Positions 24,501 to 33,894 of a DNA stretch of 64,000 nt are shown piece after piece. Below the pieces are notes generated by a model. That model saw nothing but the letters and a program-made list of their open reading frames with translations. It did not search any database and had not been told where the DNA came from. Each line of letters starts with the position of its first letter. Within the stretch, counting starts at the first letter, position 1. Origin of the DNA: DATJPR01 sp963752915 (GTDB lineage Bacteria > Bacteroidota > Ignavibacteria > UBA10030 > UBA6906); the NCBI GenBank assembly GCA_963752915.1, contig CAVVZZ010000002.1:620001-684000 (forward strand), in the 5' to 3' direction. The position numbers were made by a program, and so were the translations under genes.

Positions 24501-26399
24501 TCATTTCAGCACGCGAAGTTCCTCCAGCTTCTTTCGCCCATTCTCGTTCACCGGGTTCAGCTCCAGCGAGCGCTCGTAGTTCTGCCTGGCAAGCAGATAC
24601 TGATGGTCGGCCATCAGCGCTGCGGCATAGCTGTCGTAGACATTGAACGAATGCGGATAGGCTTCGATGTTCAGCGCAAACAACTCCAACGCTTCCTTCA
24701 CCTTCTTCTGATTCAGGTATTGATATCCGAGCGCGTTCATCTGTCGCTCGGCGAACAGCACCGTGCTGCTGTCCTGCCTCCGTTGCGCATGATAGTATTC
24801 CACTGCCCGGTCAACGCCGTCCCGCCGCAATACTTCCGCAAAGCCGGGGTCCATCCTGTACATGACCCTCCAATACTTCCTGAGGTCCACCGTGGGGCCA
24901 CTACAGAAGAAGATGGAGTTATTGTTCTCGTCCGGCATGCAGTGCGGATTGGTGAACACTGCCTTCCGCTCCACATGCGCAAAGAGCGACTGCAGTTGCA
25001 GGCGTGAAACTCCGATGGCAACATAACTTCGCTTGAATTTCGCGTGTTGCATGGCATCGAAGTAGAACCAGCCGTCGCCGGTCGTTGGCTCCGGCAGGTC
25101 GAACTCTTTCCGGTACACGTGGATGGCCGACGCTTCGCCCCAGTTGCCGGTCGTGACACCCACCGTATCGCTCGATCCGCCTCCCACTTCGTGATAGACG
25201 GCAGCGACGTCGCGCGCCATGTCGTCCCACCCGAATCGATCAGCCATGTGTTGCGGAAGATCCGCAACACGCCGGTCCTCGGTTTTCACCCCTGCGGTGA
25301 CACCGACCGGCCGCAAGTAGCGGATAAGTTGATCGGCAGTGAGCATCGGCACGGCGAAGGGCAGTGTCGGCACACTCAGCAGCACGACGAACACCGGGAG
25401 GGCAATCTTCGCGGCGACTCGCCGACCACTCTTCGCAATACCTTCAATCCATCGCTCAAGCTGTACTGATCCGGCGGCAAGAAGAACAGCGTACATCGGG
25501 ATCACAAAATAGAACTGCCCGGCGAGGATGAACAATGTAACGCACAGAACAATATAGCAGTAGCCGAAAAACCGGTATGCCTTCCATTCACGTTTGAAAA
25601 GCAGCACGAGCAGGCCCGTTAGCCAGACAGGGAACAACACAGGGTTGTTGGGCAGAAGCTGATTCCAGAGGAAGTCCATGACAGGCGAAGTGTGCGTCGT
25701 CCTCCCTGCATAGTTCGCTGCGTACGACAGAAAGTACCAGTCGTGCGTCGCCTGCCAGTACATATACGGGATACCGCACAGGAGCGCGATCACACCTCCC
25801 AGCCAGATCCAGCGAGTTTTGTACCACGCGCGCTGCGGGACGAGCCAGAGCGTTACGAAGATCGAGAAGCCCAGGAAGAGGATCGTCAATTTGGTGAGCA
25901 TCCCGATCCCCATCAACACACCCGCGACCAGCCAGAGGCGTTGATCGGCACCCTTCAGCATCTTCACAAGAAGATAGAAGACTGCTGCCCAGAGAACGAA
26001 GCTCAAGTCGTCGTAGCTGTACAGCGACCCGAAAATGATAAGCCCGGAGAACAGGAGAACCGTGCCGGTCAGGGTCATTGCGTACCGCTTGCCGCCCAGC
26101 TCTTTTGCGATGAGGCATCCGAACACCATCACGATGGCACCGCATACAGCGGCTGCAAGATGGACCACTTTCAGAGTATGCCCGAATAGGACGAGAAAGA
26201 GTTTCAAATAGAGGACCGAACCGGGTGGCATATCCCAATTCGAGAACGAAAATCCGTCTGCAATGGCAACGTAGTACATCTCGTCCCGGTGATAGCCGTA
26301 CTCGGGGAGCAGCAGGTGGAAAAGGATCTTGACGATCGCGAACCCAAGAATGATCAGAATCTCGGGCGTGAATCGAAACTGTCGAAGGCGCTGGAACAT
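24501..26399 (-). CDS. PMT/ArnT-type membrane glycosyltransferase with C-terminal TPR
   Basis: 632 residues. The N-terminal half has about ten to eleven membrane segments and the early loop YGYHRDEMYYVAIAD, where the acidic residues match the catalytic Asp-Glu of GT-C enzymes that use polyprenyl-phosphate sugars. A soluble domain follows (about 390-540), and the last about 75 residues form one to two TPR-like repeats (ALELFALNIEAYPHSFNVYDSYA). Such enzymes glycosylate proteins or lipids at the outer face of the inner membrane. Start taken at ATG 26399; a TTG four codons earlier is possible and neither has a strong ribosome binding site. Confidence 0.8.
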   Translation of the reverse strand: MFQRLRQFRFTPEILIILGFAIVKILFHLLLPEYGYHRDEMYYVAIADGFSFSNWDMPPGSVLYLKLFLVLFGHTLKVVHLAAAVCGAIVMVFGCLIAKELGGKRYAMTLTGTVLLFSGLIIFGSLYSYDDLSFVLWAAVFYLLVKMLKGADQRLWLVAGVLMGIGMLTKLTILFLGFSIFVTLWLVPQRAWYKTRWIWLGGVIALLCGIPYMYWQATHDWYFLSYAANYAGRTTHTSPVMDFLWNQLLPNNPVLFPVWLTGLLVLLFKREWKAYRFFGYCYIVLCVTLFILAGQFYFVIPMYAVLLAAGSVQLERWIEGIAKSGRRVAAKIALPVFVVLLSVPTLPFAVPMLTADQLIRYLRPVGVTAGVKTEDRRVADLPQHMADRFGWDDMARDVAAVYHEVGGGSSDTVGVTTGNWGEASAIHVYRKEFDLPEPTTGDGWFYFDAMQHAKFKRSYVAIGVSRLQLQSLFAHVERKAVFTNPHCMPDENNNSIFFCSGPTVDLRKYWRVMYRMDPGFAEVLRRDGVDRAVEYYHAQRRQDSSTVLFAERQMNALGYQYLNQKKVKEALELFALNIEAYPHSFNVYDSYAAALMADHQYLLARQNYERSLELNPVNENGRKKLEELRVLK

Positions 26400-26514
26400 T
26401 GGAAGCAGCAAGTGGGAAACAAATTGGGTTGTGTATTATGTACGGATTCGAGCGGCGCGGGATTCATCGGACGGAAGATTAATGGAGTACCTTCCATCTC
26501 CATTTTGTACGTGA

Positions 26515-27213
26515 TTATCGACTCGTGGCCCCGCCGGTCAGATAGGAGAGTACTTCACCGAGGAGTGCATTCGCCGCAGGGCACTTTCGGGGTGCCTCTT
26601 CGAGGATCCTCGTATCAGATTGAACATACGGGGATGGCACCAGCTCCGAACGACAGTTCGCCACGAGATCCCGCAGGGACTCCGGCGTGGCCTCAAGATG
26701 GAATTGAAGGCCGATGACCGATTTCCCGATCTGGACTCCTTGATTCTCGCATGCCTTGCTTCTCGCAATGTGCTTCGCCCCGGCCGGCAGGTCGAACGTT
26801 TCCCCGTGCCAGTGAAAGACCTCCGTTGACTGCGGGAAGCGAAAACATGAAGCATCCCGAGAGACTCCCTCAACAGGAAACCAGCCGATTTCCTTGTGCG
26901 CGTTTCTTCTCACCGTCGCCCCCATCGCACTGGCAATCAATTGGGCTCCGAGGCAAATCCCCAGCACTGCTGTTCCCGCCTCGATAGATTGACGGAGGAA
27001 TGCTTTCTCCTGAACGAGCCACGGGATCTCACTTTCGTCGTTGACGCTCATCGGCCCTCCCATAACAATGACGAGATCAACCTCGCGGGGAGCCGGCAAC
27101 CGCGACGACTCAAAGAATCGCGTTCGTGTCTTTTTCCATCCCGCCGCATCAAGCCATGCTTCGATGCGCCCGGGACCTTCGAATGGAACGTGCTGGAGGA
27201 TGTGTGCTCTCAT
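26515..27213 (-). CDS. Class I glutamine amidotransferase-like protein
   Basis: A 232-residue stand-alone GATase1 domain with the full triad: Cys87 in GICLGAQ, His172 and Glu174 in LQFHLE. The oxyanion strand VMGGPMSVND is present. Proteins of this type are often labelled GMP synthase-like but lack the synthase part; some hydrolyse gamma-glutamyl compounds. The start overlaps the stop of the upstream hydrolase by four bases (ATGA), so they are coupled, a pairing that I cannot explain from the families. Confidence 0.87.
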   Translation of the reverse strand: MRAHILQHVPFEGPGRIEAWLDAAGWKKTRTRFFESSRLPAPREVDLVIVMGGPMSVNDESEIPWLVQEKAFLRQSIEAGTAVLGICLGAQLIASAMGATVRRNAHKEIGWFPVEGVSRDASCFRFPQSTEVFHWHGETFDLPAGAKHIARSKACENQGVQIGKSVIGLQFHLEATPESLRDLVANCRSELVPSPYVQSDTRILEEAPRKCPAANALLGEVLSYLTGGATSR

Positions 27214-28274
27214 GCCATCAGATCGGCATACGCCGCTTCCATCATCAGGAAGAACGCCTGGCCTTCGGTGGCAGTCCCGGGATGATCGAACTCCGGCGAG
27301 CCGCAGACTCCCTGCACCAGTCCGAGGCCGTCAACCTTTGAATGCGCAGCAGCACGCATCCGGTCCGCCGGGACTTTGTAGCTCGCATCGAGCCATCCCG
27401 CTTTGATCCCCCGATACGAAGAGTAGGCGAACATCTGGGCAAGGTTCGTCTCGACAAACGATCGGGGGTCATCAACAATGTTGTGGAACAATCCGTCGGT
27501 CCGCTGATGCGCGATGCAGCCGTCCAGGATGTCTTTCGCGTATCCGACGAGTCGCGCCCGATCGTCCTTCATCGACGCGGGGAGGAGATGAATGACCCTG
27601 GTGAGACCGGCTGCAGCCCAACCGTTCCCGACCCCCCAGCAGTCCTTCCGCACGAGCTCCTGCTTGTCGTTGTCCCACATGTGCGACAGAAGCTTTTTGT
27701 CCGGATTCCAGAGATGGGCGCGTTCTCCCTCGATCTGCTTGATTGCCTCGGCGTACTCCCCCGCCACCGCAAGGAACGGAGGAAGCATGTAGAGGATATC
27801 GCTCCAAATCTGCGGGATGTTGGTGAAGTGATAGAGGATCCCCTCTTTTGTCCGAGGAGCTTTGTGTAACACATACTCGAGCATCTTCTCGAAGCCGGCC
27901 TGCAGGACCGGATCGCCCGTCTTCTTCGCTGCCCAGAGTACCGCCTCGCCCGGACACGCCGCATCGCTCAGCGCAAACTCCTCGCCGAGCATCGCCAGTC
28001 GTCCATCCTGAGACTGCCGGAGGACGGCGTCCTTCGCCATCAGGATCACCAGATCCGTCTCTCCCAGTTCGAGCACCGCCTGCATGGCGACTCCCTGCTC
28101 CCACGTCGCCCGCTGGAGGGAAAGCATCGCGAGCTTTACTTTGTCCAAAAGTTTATTGTTCTTCTGTGTGTCGTCATCGAACAAGGAATTCATCTCCCTT
28201 TCCTGAAACGCCGCTGGGGCCCCGAGCCCTGCCGCTACGGCCGGAAGTGTAGCGAGAAAATCTCTTCGTTGCAT
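27210..28274 (-). CDS. GH88/GH105-like unsaturated glucuronyl/rhamnogalacturonyl hydrolase
   Basis: 354 residues starting at ATG 28274 (AGGAATC upstream) with a Tat-like signal MQRRDFLATLPAVAAG. The (alpha/alpha)6-barrel motifs of GH88/GH105 are visible: LQRATWEQGVAMQAV, DMA-like DAACPGEAVLWAA, and DCWGVGNGWAAAG near residue 225. These enzymes remove the unsaturated uronic acid from oligosaccharides released by polysaccharide lyases. No lyase or SusC/D pair is in the window. Translationally coupled to the amidotransferase. Divergent from the esterase gene across a 170-base gap. Confidence 0.82.
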   Translation of the reverse strand: MQRRDFLATLPAVAAGLGAPAAFQEREMNSLFDDDTQKNNKLLDKVKLAMLSLQRATWEQGVAMQAVLELGETDLVILMAKDAVLRQSQDGRLAMLGEEFALSDAACPGEAVLWAAKKTGDPVLQAGFEKMLEYVLHKAPRTKEGILYHFTNIPQIWSDILYMLPPFLAVAGEYAEAIKQIEGERAHLWNPDKKLLSHMWDNDKQELVRKDCWGVGNGWAAAGLTRVIHLLPASMKDDRARLVGYAKDILDGCIAHQRTDGLFHNIVDDPRSFVETNLAQMFAYSSYRGIKAGWLDASYKVPADRMRAAAHSKVDGLGLVQGVCGSPEFDHPGTATEGQAFFLMMEAAYADLMA

Positions 28275-28444
28275 CGGTGTGATTCCTGAGTATGATGGAT
28301 GGAAGATGAACGGGGGAGAATACGAATGCCCTGCCGCCGAGTATACGCATACATTCAAGAACTTTCAATACCGCACGCAATGCACACCGTTCGAACGATG
28401 TCAGTGAGCTTCGTGCCGCAGCGATGATTCCTGGGAGACTACCG

Positions 28445-29599
28445 ATGATAAAGCAATGGCAGATGATCCTTGGACTCCTCTTTTGTCTTGTCGCCGTGTC
28501 ATCCGCCCAGAACCGGAATCTGAATCCGGGCGATACTCTTCATTCACCCTCAGTTGGCGCCGGTGGAATGGTGACCTTCCAAATCTACGCGCCGAATGCC
28601 AGAGAGATTCACATCGGGGGAACCGACATCCCCGACGCACTCCGGAAACAATTGATGTCGAAGCAAACGGACGGGGTCTGGAAGGCGACAATCGGACCGG
28701 TCGAACCGGGTGCATACCGCTACACATTCATCGTCGACAGCCTGCCGGTCCTGGATCCCCGTAACCCATCGCTCAGCGAGTCCAACGAAAATGCGTGGAG
28801 TCTGGTCTATGTCCCCGGCGTGGACTTCATGGAAACCAAGGACGTCCCGCATGGTGCCGTTGCAGCAGTTACCTACTACTCTCATTCGCTGCAGCGATTC
28901 AGACGGATGCATGTCTACACGCCTCCGGGCTACGAGTTGGGAAGCGGGAAATATCCCGTATTCTACCTACTCCACGGTGCGTATGACTGCGATGATTCCT
29001 GGTCAACGGTCGGTCGGGCCGGATTCATCCTCGATAATCTGATCGCCGCGGGCAGTGCCGTGCCGATGATCGTCGTTATGCCGGCAGGCCATACGGGCCC
29101 TTTTTCTTTCGGCCGGAGGTCGACCCCGACGACGCGGGATGAATTTATCGAGGACTTTATGGCCGATATCAGACCGTACATCGAATCTCACTACCGCGTT
29201 TATGCCGACAGACAGCATCGCGCGATTGCCGGCCTCTCGATGGGAGGAGCGCAGGCATTGAATATCGGAATTCCGAACCTTGCCGACTATTCATCCATCG
29301 GCGTCTTCAGTTCGGGCATCTTCGAGCTCGGAGGCGTCAACCTCGGGAACGCTCCGCAGGGCCCCTCGTGGGAAGAACGCAACCGCATGATGCTCGATAA
29401 TGGCGCCCTGAAAAAAGGTCTCCGGCATCTGTGGTTTGCGACAGGCAAAGACGATTTTCTTCTTTCCATCTCCCGGAAAACGGTTGACCTGTTGAAGAGT
29501 CACGGGTTTGATGTCGAGTTTCATGAATCGCCGGGAGCACATACCTGGATCAACTGGCGAACCTATCTGTACGAGTTCGCGCCCCTATTGTTCAACTGA
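28445..29599 (+). CDS. Secreted esterase with N-terminal CBM48-like domain (CE1 type)
   Basis: 384 residues, signal peptide ending in SSAQ (about 22). Residues about 30-115 resemble the early-set/CBM48 domain found before bacterial feruloyl esterases (VTFQIYAPNAREIHI). The alpha/beta hydrolase domain has the nucleophile GLSMGG and a catalytic His in GAHTW near the C-terminus; a LLHGAYDCDDSW loop forms the oxyanion hole. Likely removes acyl groups from plant or algal polysaccharides. ATG 28445 follows GGGAG; it is preferred over ATG 28424. Followed after 38 bases by an unknown secreted protein, probably the same operon. Confidence 0.85.
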   Translation: MIKQWQMILGLLFCLVAVSSAQNRNLNPGDTLHSPSVGAGGMVTFQIYAPNAREIHIGGTDIPDALRKQLMSKQTDGVWKATIGPVEPGAYRYTFIVDSLPVLDPRNPSLSESNENAWSLVYVPGVDFMETKDVPHGAVAAVTYYSHSLQRFRRMHVYTPPGYELGSGKYPVFYLLHGAYDCDDSWSTVGRAGFILDNLIAAGSAVPMIVVMPAGHTGPFSFGRRSTPTTRDEFIEDFMADIRPYIESHYRVYADRQHRAIAGLSMGGAQALNIGIPNLADYSSIGVFSSGIFELGGVNLGNAPQGPSWEERNRMMLDNGALKKGLRHLWFATGKDDFLLSISRKTVDLLKSHGFDVEFHESPGAHTWINWRTYLYEFAPLLFN

Positions 29600-29637
29600 T
29601 GCCGACAGCCCAACGGCAAAAACAAGGAGAAAGAGCA

Positions 29638-31470
29638 ATGTCAGTCCCGTCTCGATCCATCCGCACGGTGTTGTTCGTGCTGTTCACTGTGTTCTTCGGC
29701 ACGAGTGCCCTTGTTGCGCAGAGCCCCTCGAGAGCCGCCGCAAATGCACCGGCCTCGTCCTGGCAGAACCTCAAGTACGCAATCTACTTCACCTATCCTG
29801 ACATCGAGCATCTTCTCGCCGACTCGGCGACGAGGAGAGAGGTCACGGCATACTTTGAGCCGATCAAAGCCGGTCATGTGTACCTTGAATGCTCCAGCGA
29901 GGGCGAAGTCAACGTCAATGTGATGAAGAGCGCGGCGGACTTTTTCCGTTCGCTTGGCGTGAAGGTCTCGGGGGCCATGGTTCCGACCGTCCCCGGGGGT
30001 CCGATGTGCTATAACAATGCCGACGATCTCGCGCTTCTTGAACGCCGGTCTCGCGCCCTTGCGCAGGTCTTTGACGAGTTCATTCTCGATGATTGGCTCT
30101 TCACGACCTGCACCTGCGAGAAATGCGTCGCAGCTCGGGGAACAATGAGCTGGGCCGACTACCGGACGAAGCTCCTCCTCCAGCAGTCAGAAAAGTACAT
30201 CATCGAACCAGCAAAGAAGGTTCATCCGGGGATCAAGATCATCATCAAATACCCTAACTGGTATGAAGGACATCGACTGAACGGTTATGACGTGTACGGT
30301 GAGACCCGGCAGTTCGACGGGATGGCGGTTGGAATCGAGACGCGAACGCGCGCTGTTCACGATCAGCATATCCCGATCTACAGCGGATATATCTTTCAGA
30401 AGTGGTGGCCGTCGGTCGAACCGAAGAAATGGGTTGGTTCCTGGCTGGACAACTATGACATGAAGGGGCAGGACAACGATTACGTTGCGCAGGTTTGGCA
30501 GGCCGTGCTCGCGCGGACCCCGGAGATTATCCTCTGGTGTGCCGGACAGCTCTATCATACGGGCCCGTCGAGCGACGTGTATCCGCATTTCAGAGAGATG
30601 CTTCCGGAGTTCGACAGAGTGGCGGGGTTGCTGAAGGGAGACTCCCGCGGTGTTCCGATCTATCTTCCGTACGGTTCGACCGGAGAGTACAACATTTTCG
30701 GCTACCTCGGCATGGCGGGGATCCCGCTCGAACCTGTTGCACAGTTCCCGGATACTGCACAGACGGCGATCTTCACCGAGCATTCGCTCCGGGACCCGGG
30801 TCTGGCCGACAAAATGATCACCCGGCTTCGGAACGGTCATGACGTAGCCATGACATGGTCGCTCTGGAAGAAGCTGGGGAACACGGAGTTCAAGAACACC
30901 CTCAACATCATGGAGGGGGGAGAAACGATCTCGTCGTCCACCTTCAGGTCGAGGTTTGGCTGGAGCGAGCATGTGTTCAAATCGGAACGGCCGTTCGTCT
31001 TCCCGGCTATTGAGACAACGACCTGGCCGTACGTTCGTGACCTTGCGTTGGTACGGGAAGACAACGAGTTCGGAATCCTTCTCGAGGTGAAATACCTGAA
31101 CGGGACGATCTACGTCCTGAACATGCCGGACAATTCCTACGATCTTCTCCGACTGCCCACCGAGGCTCTGAACGTGATACGCCGTCCATTCGTAAAGGAT
31201 CTCGGGATGCAGCTTGCCGGACCGGGGGGTGTTGCGATGTACTTGTACGGAGCCAAGCAGTACGCGCTGTACAATATGAATGACGAGCCGGCGAGCGTAG
31301 CGCTGCAATTTCCGGGCGAGCTCCCCGAATCAGGTTGGAAGGAGTTGGTTCATGGGAAGCTTCTCTCGGTGGAGGTCGCAAAGCCGGAGGGTCAACGCCA
31401 ATTCCCTTCGCACACGGAAGTCAGGCTCACTGTGCAACCGTTTGAGCTGGTGATTGTGGAGGCACCGTAG
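29638..31470 (+). CDS. Secreted protein of unknown function, glycoside-hydrolase-like barrel
   Basis: 610 residues. ATG 29638 follows AAGGAG; signal peptide ends near ALVAQ. The body reads like a TIM-barrel enzyme: alternating strands with acidic ends (HVYLECSSEGEVNV, FDEFILDDWLF, GIKIIIKYPNWYEG, GMAVGIETRTR). A CTCEKC motif follows the DDW strand and could bind a metal. The last about 200 residues form a beta-rich domain. Similar proteins often sit in polysaccharide-use loci, but I cannot assign a GH family. The neighbouring esterase and GH105-like genes point to carbohydrate work. Confidence 0.65.
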   Translation: MSVPSRSIRTVLFVLFTVFFGTSALVAQSPSRAAANAPASSWQNLKYAIYFTYPDIEHLLADSATRREVTAYFEPIKAGHVYLECSSEGEVNVNVMKSAADFFRSLGVKVSGAMVPTVPGGPMCYNNADDLALLERRSRALAQVFDEFILDDWLFTTCTCEKCVAARGTMSWADYRTKLLLQQSEKYIIEPAKKVHPGIKIIIKYPNWYEGHRLNGYDVYGETRQFDGMAVGIETRTRAVHDQHIPIYSGYIFQKWWPSVEPKKWVGSWLDNYDMKGQDNDYVAQVWQAVLARTPEIILWCAGQLYHTGPSSDVYPHFREMLPEFDRVAGLLKGDSRGVPIYLPYGSTGEYNIFGYLGMAGIPLEPVAQFPDTAQTAIFTEHSLRDPGLADKMITRLRNGHDVAMTWSLWKKLGNTEFKNTLNIMEGGETISSSTFRSRFGWSEHVFKSERPFVFPAIETTTWPYVRDLALVREDNEFGILLEVKYLNGTIYVLNMPDNSYDLLRLPTEALNVIRRPFVKDLGMQLAGPGGVAMYLYGAKQYALYNMNDEPASVALQFPGELPESGWKELVHGKLLSVEVAKPEGQRQFPSHTEVRLTVQPFELVIVEAP

Positions 31471-31549
31471 CTCGATAAGCAGTTCGGCAGAAAAAAAACA
31501 TGGCAGCCTAGGCAACCACTTTCTTAACCTGCGAACGTCGCGGTCATGC

Positions 31550-32182
31550 CTACCGCCGGTTGAATAGCACTCCCGTCGATATCGTCACTTCCGAAGATTG
31601 CATTCGCTGGGTGAGCATGCGATCCATTTCGCCTAATCCGCGTGTATAACGGGTTGAGACGAAGACGGAGAGCGTCCCCAACACACGATACGTCATGCCA
31701 GCACCCAGCGCGGCAACCCATTCATTGTCTGAATAGAAGACCCTGATGTTGGCGGTATGCGTGACGTGGGGGTTAGCATCGTATCTCTCCCAGAGCTTCA
31801 TGGCGAGACCTGGACCACCTTCGAGATAAAAGGAAAGTGACCCCGTCGTCGCCCTTGCCTGAAGGAGGAGGGGGAACTCCAGGACTTCAGCGAATAAGGA
31901 TTCGCTGTACTGCTGAAACACAAGAACGTTGGCGCCCTTCTGAACATAATTTCCTTCGAGAGTGACCGCGAACGTCTCGGACAATCGATACCCGATCATT
32001 CCTCCGAGCGTCAATCCCGTACGATGACTATGCTCCACGTATCCAGTCGGAAACGAAGGGTTCGAGTAGACTACGCCACCCCGAACGCCAAAGAACACCG
32101 GAGATTTCGCGACTTCCCCTAGAGACTAATGCCATAGAACCAAAGCAGCAGGATAACGAATCTATGATGTCACGCGTTTCAT
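31550..32182 (-). pseudogene. Outer-membrane beta-barrel protein with frameshifted signal peptide
   Basis: From GTG 32098 the minus strand encodes about 182 residues of an OmpW/porin-family small barrel (FFGVRGGVVYSN..., alternating strands, ending VLFNRR). The only plausible start, ATG 32182 (MKRVTS) behind AGAGAGA, is in the same frame but meets two TAG codons. Between them the +1 frame encodes a hydrophobic stretch (HHRFVILLLWFYGISL) that looks like the missing signal core, after which the original frame resumes as LGEVAKSP. Two compensating indels thus break the signal peptide. Either a recent pseudogene or an assembly error. Confidence 0.65.
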
Positions 32183-32218
32183 GCGATTCTCTCTCTGGCT
32201 CCGTGTTCCAATGTTCAC

Positions 32219-32878
32219 TCAAAGCACGGTAACAAGCACACTCGCTTCAAGGCCATAGGCATCCAGCCCGGGTTCACCGTCCCGACCACCGAAGAGCCAA
32301 TCGAAATTGTAGTGCCCGCCGAGATCAATCGCAATTGATGAGTACACTGGAATCTCAACTCCCCCTGTAATCCCGAAGCCAAATTGAGTCCACCCGTCGA
32401 ATGTCTGTCGAAGCACAGTCGTTTGTACGACGCGACTTTCGGATCTCACGTTGCTTAGAAGACTCAGGAGCGCGCGCAAACCGAGATGTGGGCCTGAAGA
32501 TTCCTTGAAGATGAACCACTCCACTCCAATCGAAGCGTTCGTCAAATCTGCATGAGTGTCCGTGTGCGGCATAGATTCGAAGGGAAATGCAACAGCATAA
32601 CTCACCCAATCAGACGACCCGTTTCCTCTGAGAGGCACAAAGGAGAATCTAGCGACAACATTCATTCGTTGGAAGGACAGGGCCACCTTTGCGACTCCCT
32701 GGAACGAAGGCTCGACCGGGCCAAACCCATACCCCCTGTCCGAGATCGTTGCCGTGTAGATCGTATGGCTCTTAAGAACAGCCCCTCCCACGCCAATTCC
32801 AACGCGAAGCGTTTGACTCGTCGAGAGTTGAGCGACGAGCATCAGGGCAAGAGGAACGAATCTCATCAGCTTCTTCAT
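32219..32878 (-). CDS. Small outer-membrane beta-barrel protein
   Basis: 219 residues starting at ATG 32878, with GGAGGT upstream; signal peptide MKKLMRFVPLALMLVAQLSTSQ. The mature protein has alternating polar/hydrophobic strands and Gly-rich turns (VGIGVGGAVLKSH, FGFGITGGVEIPVYSS, YGLEASVLVTVL), typical of a porin-like barrel of eight or so strands. It lies 37 bases upstream of the frameshifted barrel gene, so the two probably formed an operon of related proteins. No specific function can be given. Confidence 0.75.
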   Translation of the reverse strand: MKKLMRFVPLALMLVAQLSTSQTLRVGIGVGGAVLKSHTIYTATISDRGYGFGPVEPSFQGVAKVALSFQRMNVVARFSFVPLRGNGSSDWVSYAVAFPFESMPHTDTHADLTNASIGVEWFIFKESSGPHLGLRALLSLLSNVRSESRVVQTTVLRQTFDGWTQFGFGITGGVEIPVYSSIAIDLGGHYNFDWLFGGRDGEPGLDAYGLEASVLVTVL

Positions 32879-33192
32879 AAGACCTCCGCGCAAAAGGTAA
32901 ATGAACGACGGGGCAAACTTCACTCGGTCCGGCGAATGATGGGGAGCCGAACACCGTATATTCACGAGGGGATGAAGAATCACTCGACGAATTCTGTTCG
33001 CTGCAAACAAAGAGCGTTCAAGAGTCGGAGTGATTCCCTTTCACGGAAGGATGATGACGAATGAGGAATGAAAGCGCGTTGGTCGAAATTACTGAACGCA
33101 ATTTCGAAAGTCAAGTGCTGCCGTCTGATCTCCGGTCTATTATGATGATTGATCGTATGAACCAAGTTCACACAAGAAAAATATTAGATCTT
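32879..33192. other. Intergenic stretch without a supported gene
   Basis: Lies between the barrel gene and the zinc-ribbon gene, both on the minus strand. A plus-strand frame from 33061 runs antisense into the zinc-ribbon gene and is probably a shadow. No repeat or RNA structure was noticed. Confidence 0.45.
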
Positions 33193-33435
33193 CTACGGCA
33201 CATGGTGATTACAATGAAACCGGCCGACGGAATATCCACCACACATTGCGCAAAAGGATTTGCCGCAAACGACGCACGCCCCCACCGCGTCGACGGCCTG
33301 ATGGTTGACGCATTTCGCATCGTCGACTCGAAGGGTACCACAGTGCGGACAGAAGTCATCATCCTCCTTAATCATCTTCCCGCAACGCATACAGGGCGCG
33401 AGACACGGCTTCTCCCCTCCCGTCGGTGATTGCAT
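33193..33435 (-). CDS. Small zinc-ribbon/B-box-like protein
   Basis: 80 residues from ATG 33435, which follows GAGGAAT. A double zinc ribbon is clear: CMRCG...CPHCG, then a B-box-like cluster CVNH...CVVC...CAMC...CNHH. Many such proteins continue into a membrane domain after this region; here a stop follows at once, so it may be a shortened member. The frame is open to 33504 but with no start signal there. A 16-base gap separates it from the small upstream gene. Confidence 0.65.
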   Translation of the reverse strand: MQSPTGGEKPCLAPCMRCGKMIKEDDDFCPHCGTLRVDDAKCVNHQAVDAVGACVVCGKSFCAMCGGYSVGRFHCNHHVP

Positions 33436-33451
33436 ACAGATTCCTCTTGAG

Positions 33452-33694
33452 CTACAAGCGAGTTCGATATCTGGCAATGTTGGCATATTCGGAGAGGATT
33501 TCAACCATTACTCGCTTGCATCGAGAACAAAATTGACGCCCCAGGGAGAACCGCCCGTACATATCATTGAAGTTCTGGTGGCCTCTCTGGATGCCGAGTT
33601 TGGTGGCGATATCCATATGCGTGTCATTGCCCTGACTACATGCGTCGACGGCGAATGCGCTCCGAATGGCGGCGAAAGGAAAGAGCTTCTTCAT
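33452..33694 (-). CDS. Uncertain small gene upstream of the zinc-ribbon gene
   Basis: ATG 33694 follows GGAGG with six-base spacing, an excellent start. The 80-residue product begins MKKLFPFAAI, like the start of a signal peptide, but then loses hydrophobicity and reads as a mixed sequence with CSRC near residue 56. It may be a true small protein or a gene damaged by frameshift; the +1 frame also ends in this region. I do not recognise it. Confidence 0.4.
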   Translation of the reverse strand: MKKLFPFAAIRSAFAVDACSQGNDTHMDIATKLGIQRGHQNFNDMYGRFSLGRQFCSRCKRVMVEILSEYANIARYRTRL

Positions 33695-33894
33695 GAAAAC
33701 CTCCGGATGGTGTTCGGGACGTGAAACCGACGGACTGTCGTGCTGTCTAACGGTCTGAGATATACCAATCTACCGCGGAGGCGCTGTCAGCAAAAAGTCA
33801 AATGCTTATCCGTGCTTCTGGAAGATTGCTTTCGATGTATTCTTTCTCAATTTCTGCTTTATTGTCTGATTCAGATCGTGGTGGAGAGAAGGCG

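Noticed and set aside
27848..28252. Plus-strand Pro/Arg-rich 134-codon frame
   Set aside because: Antisense to the GH105-like gene and compositionally like a shadow.
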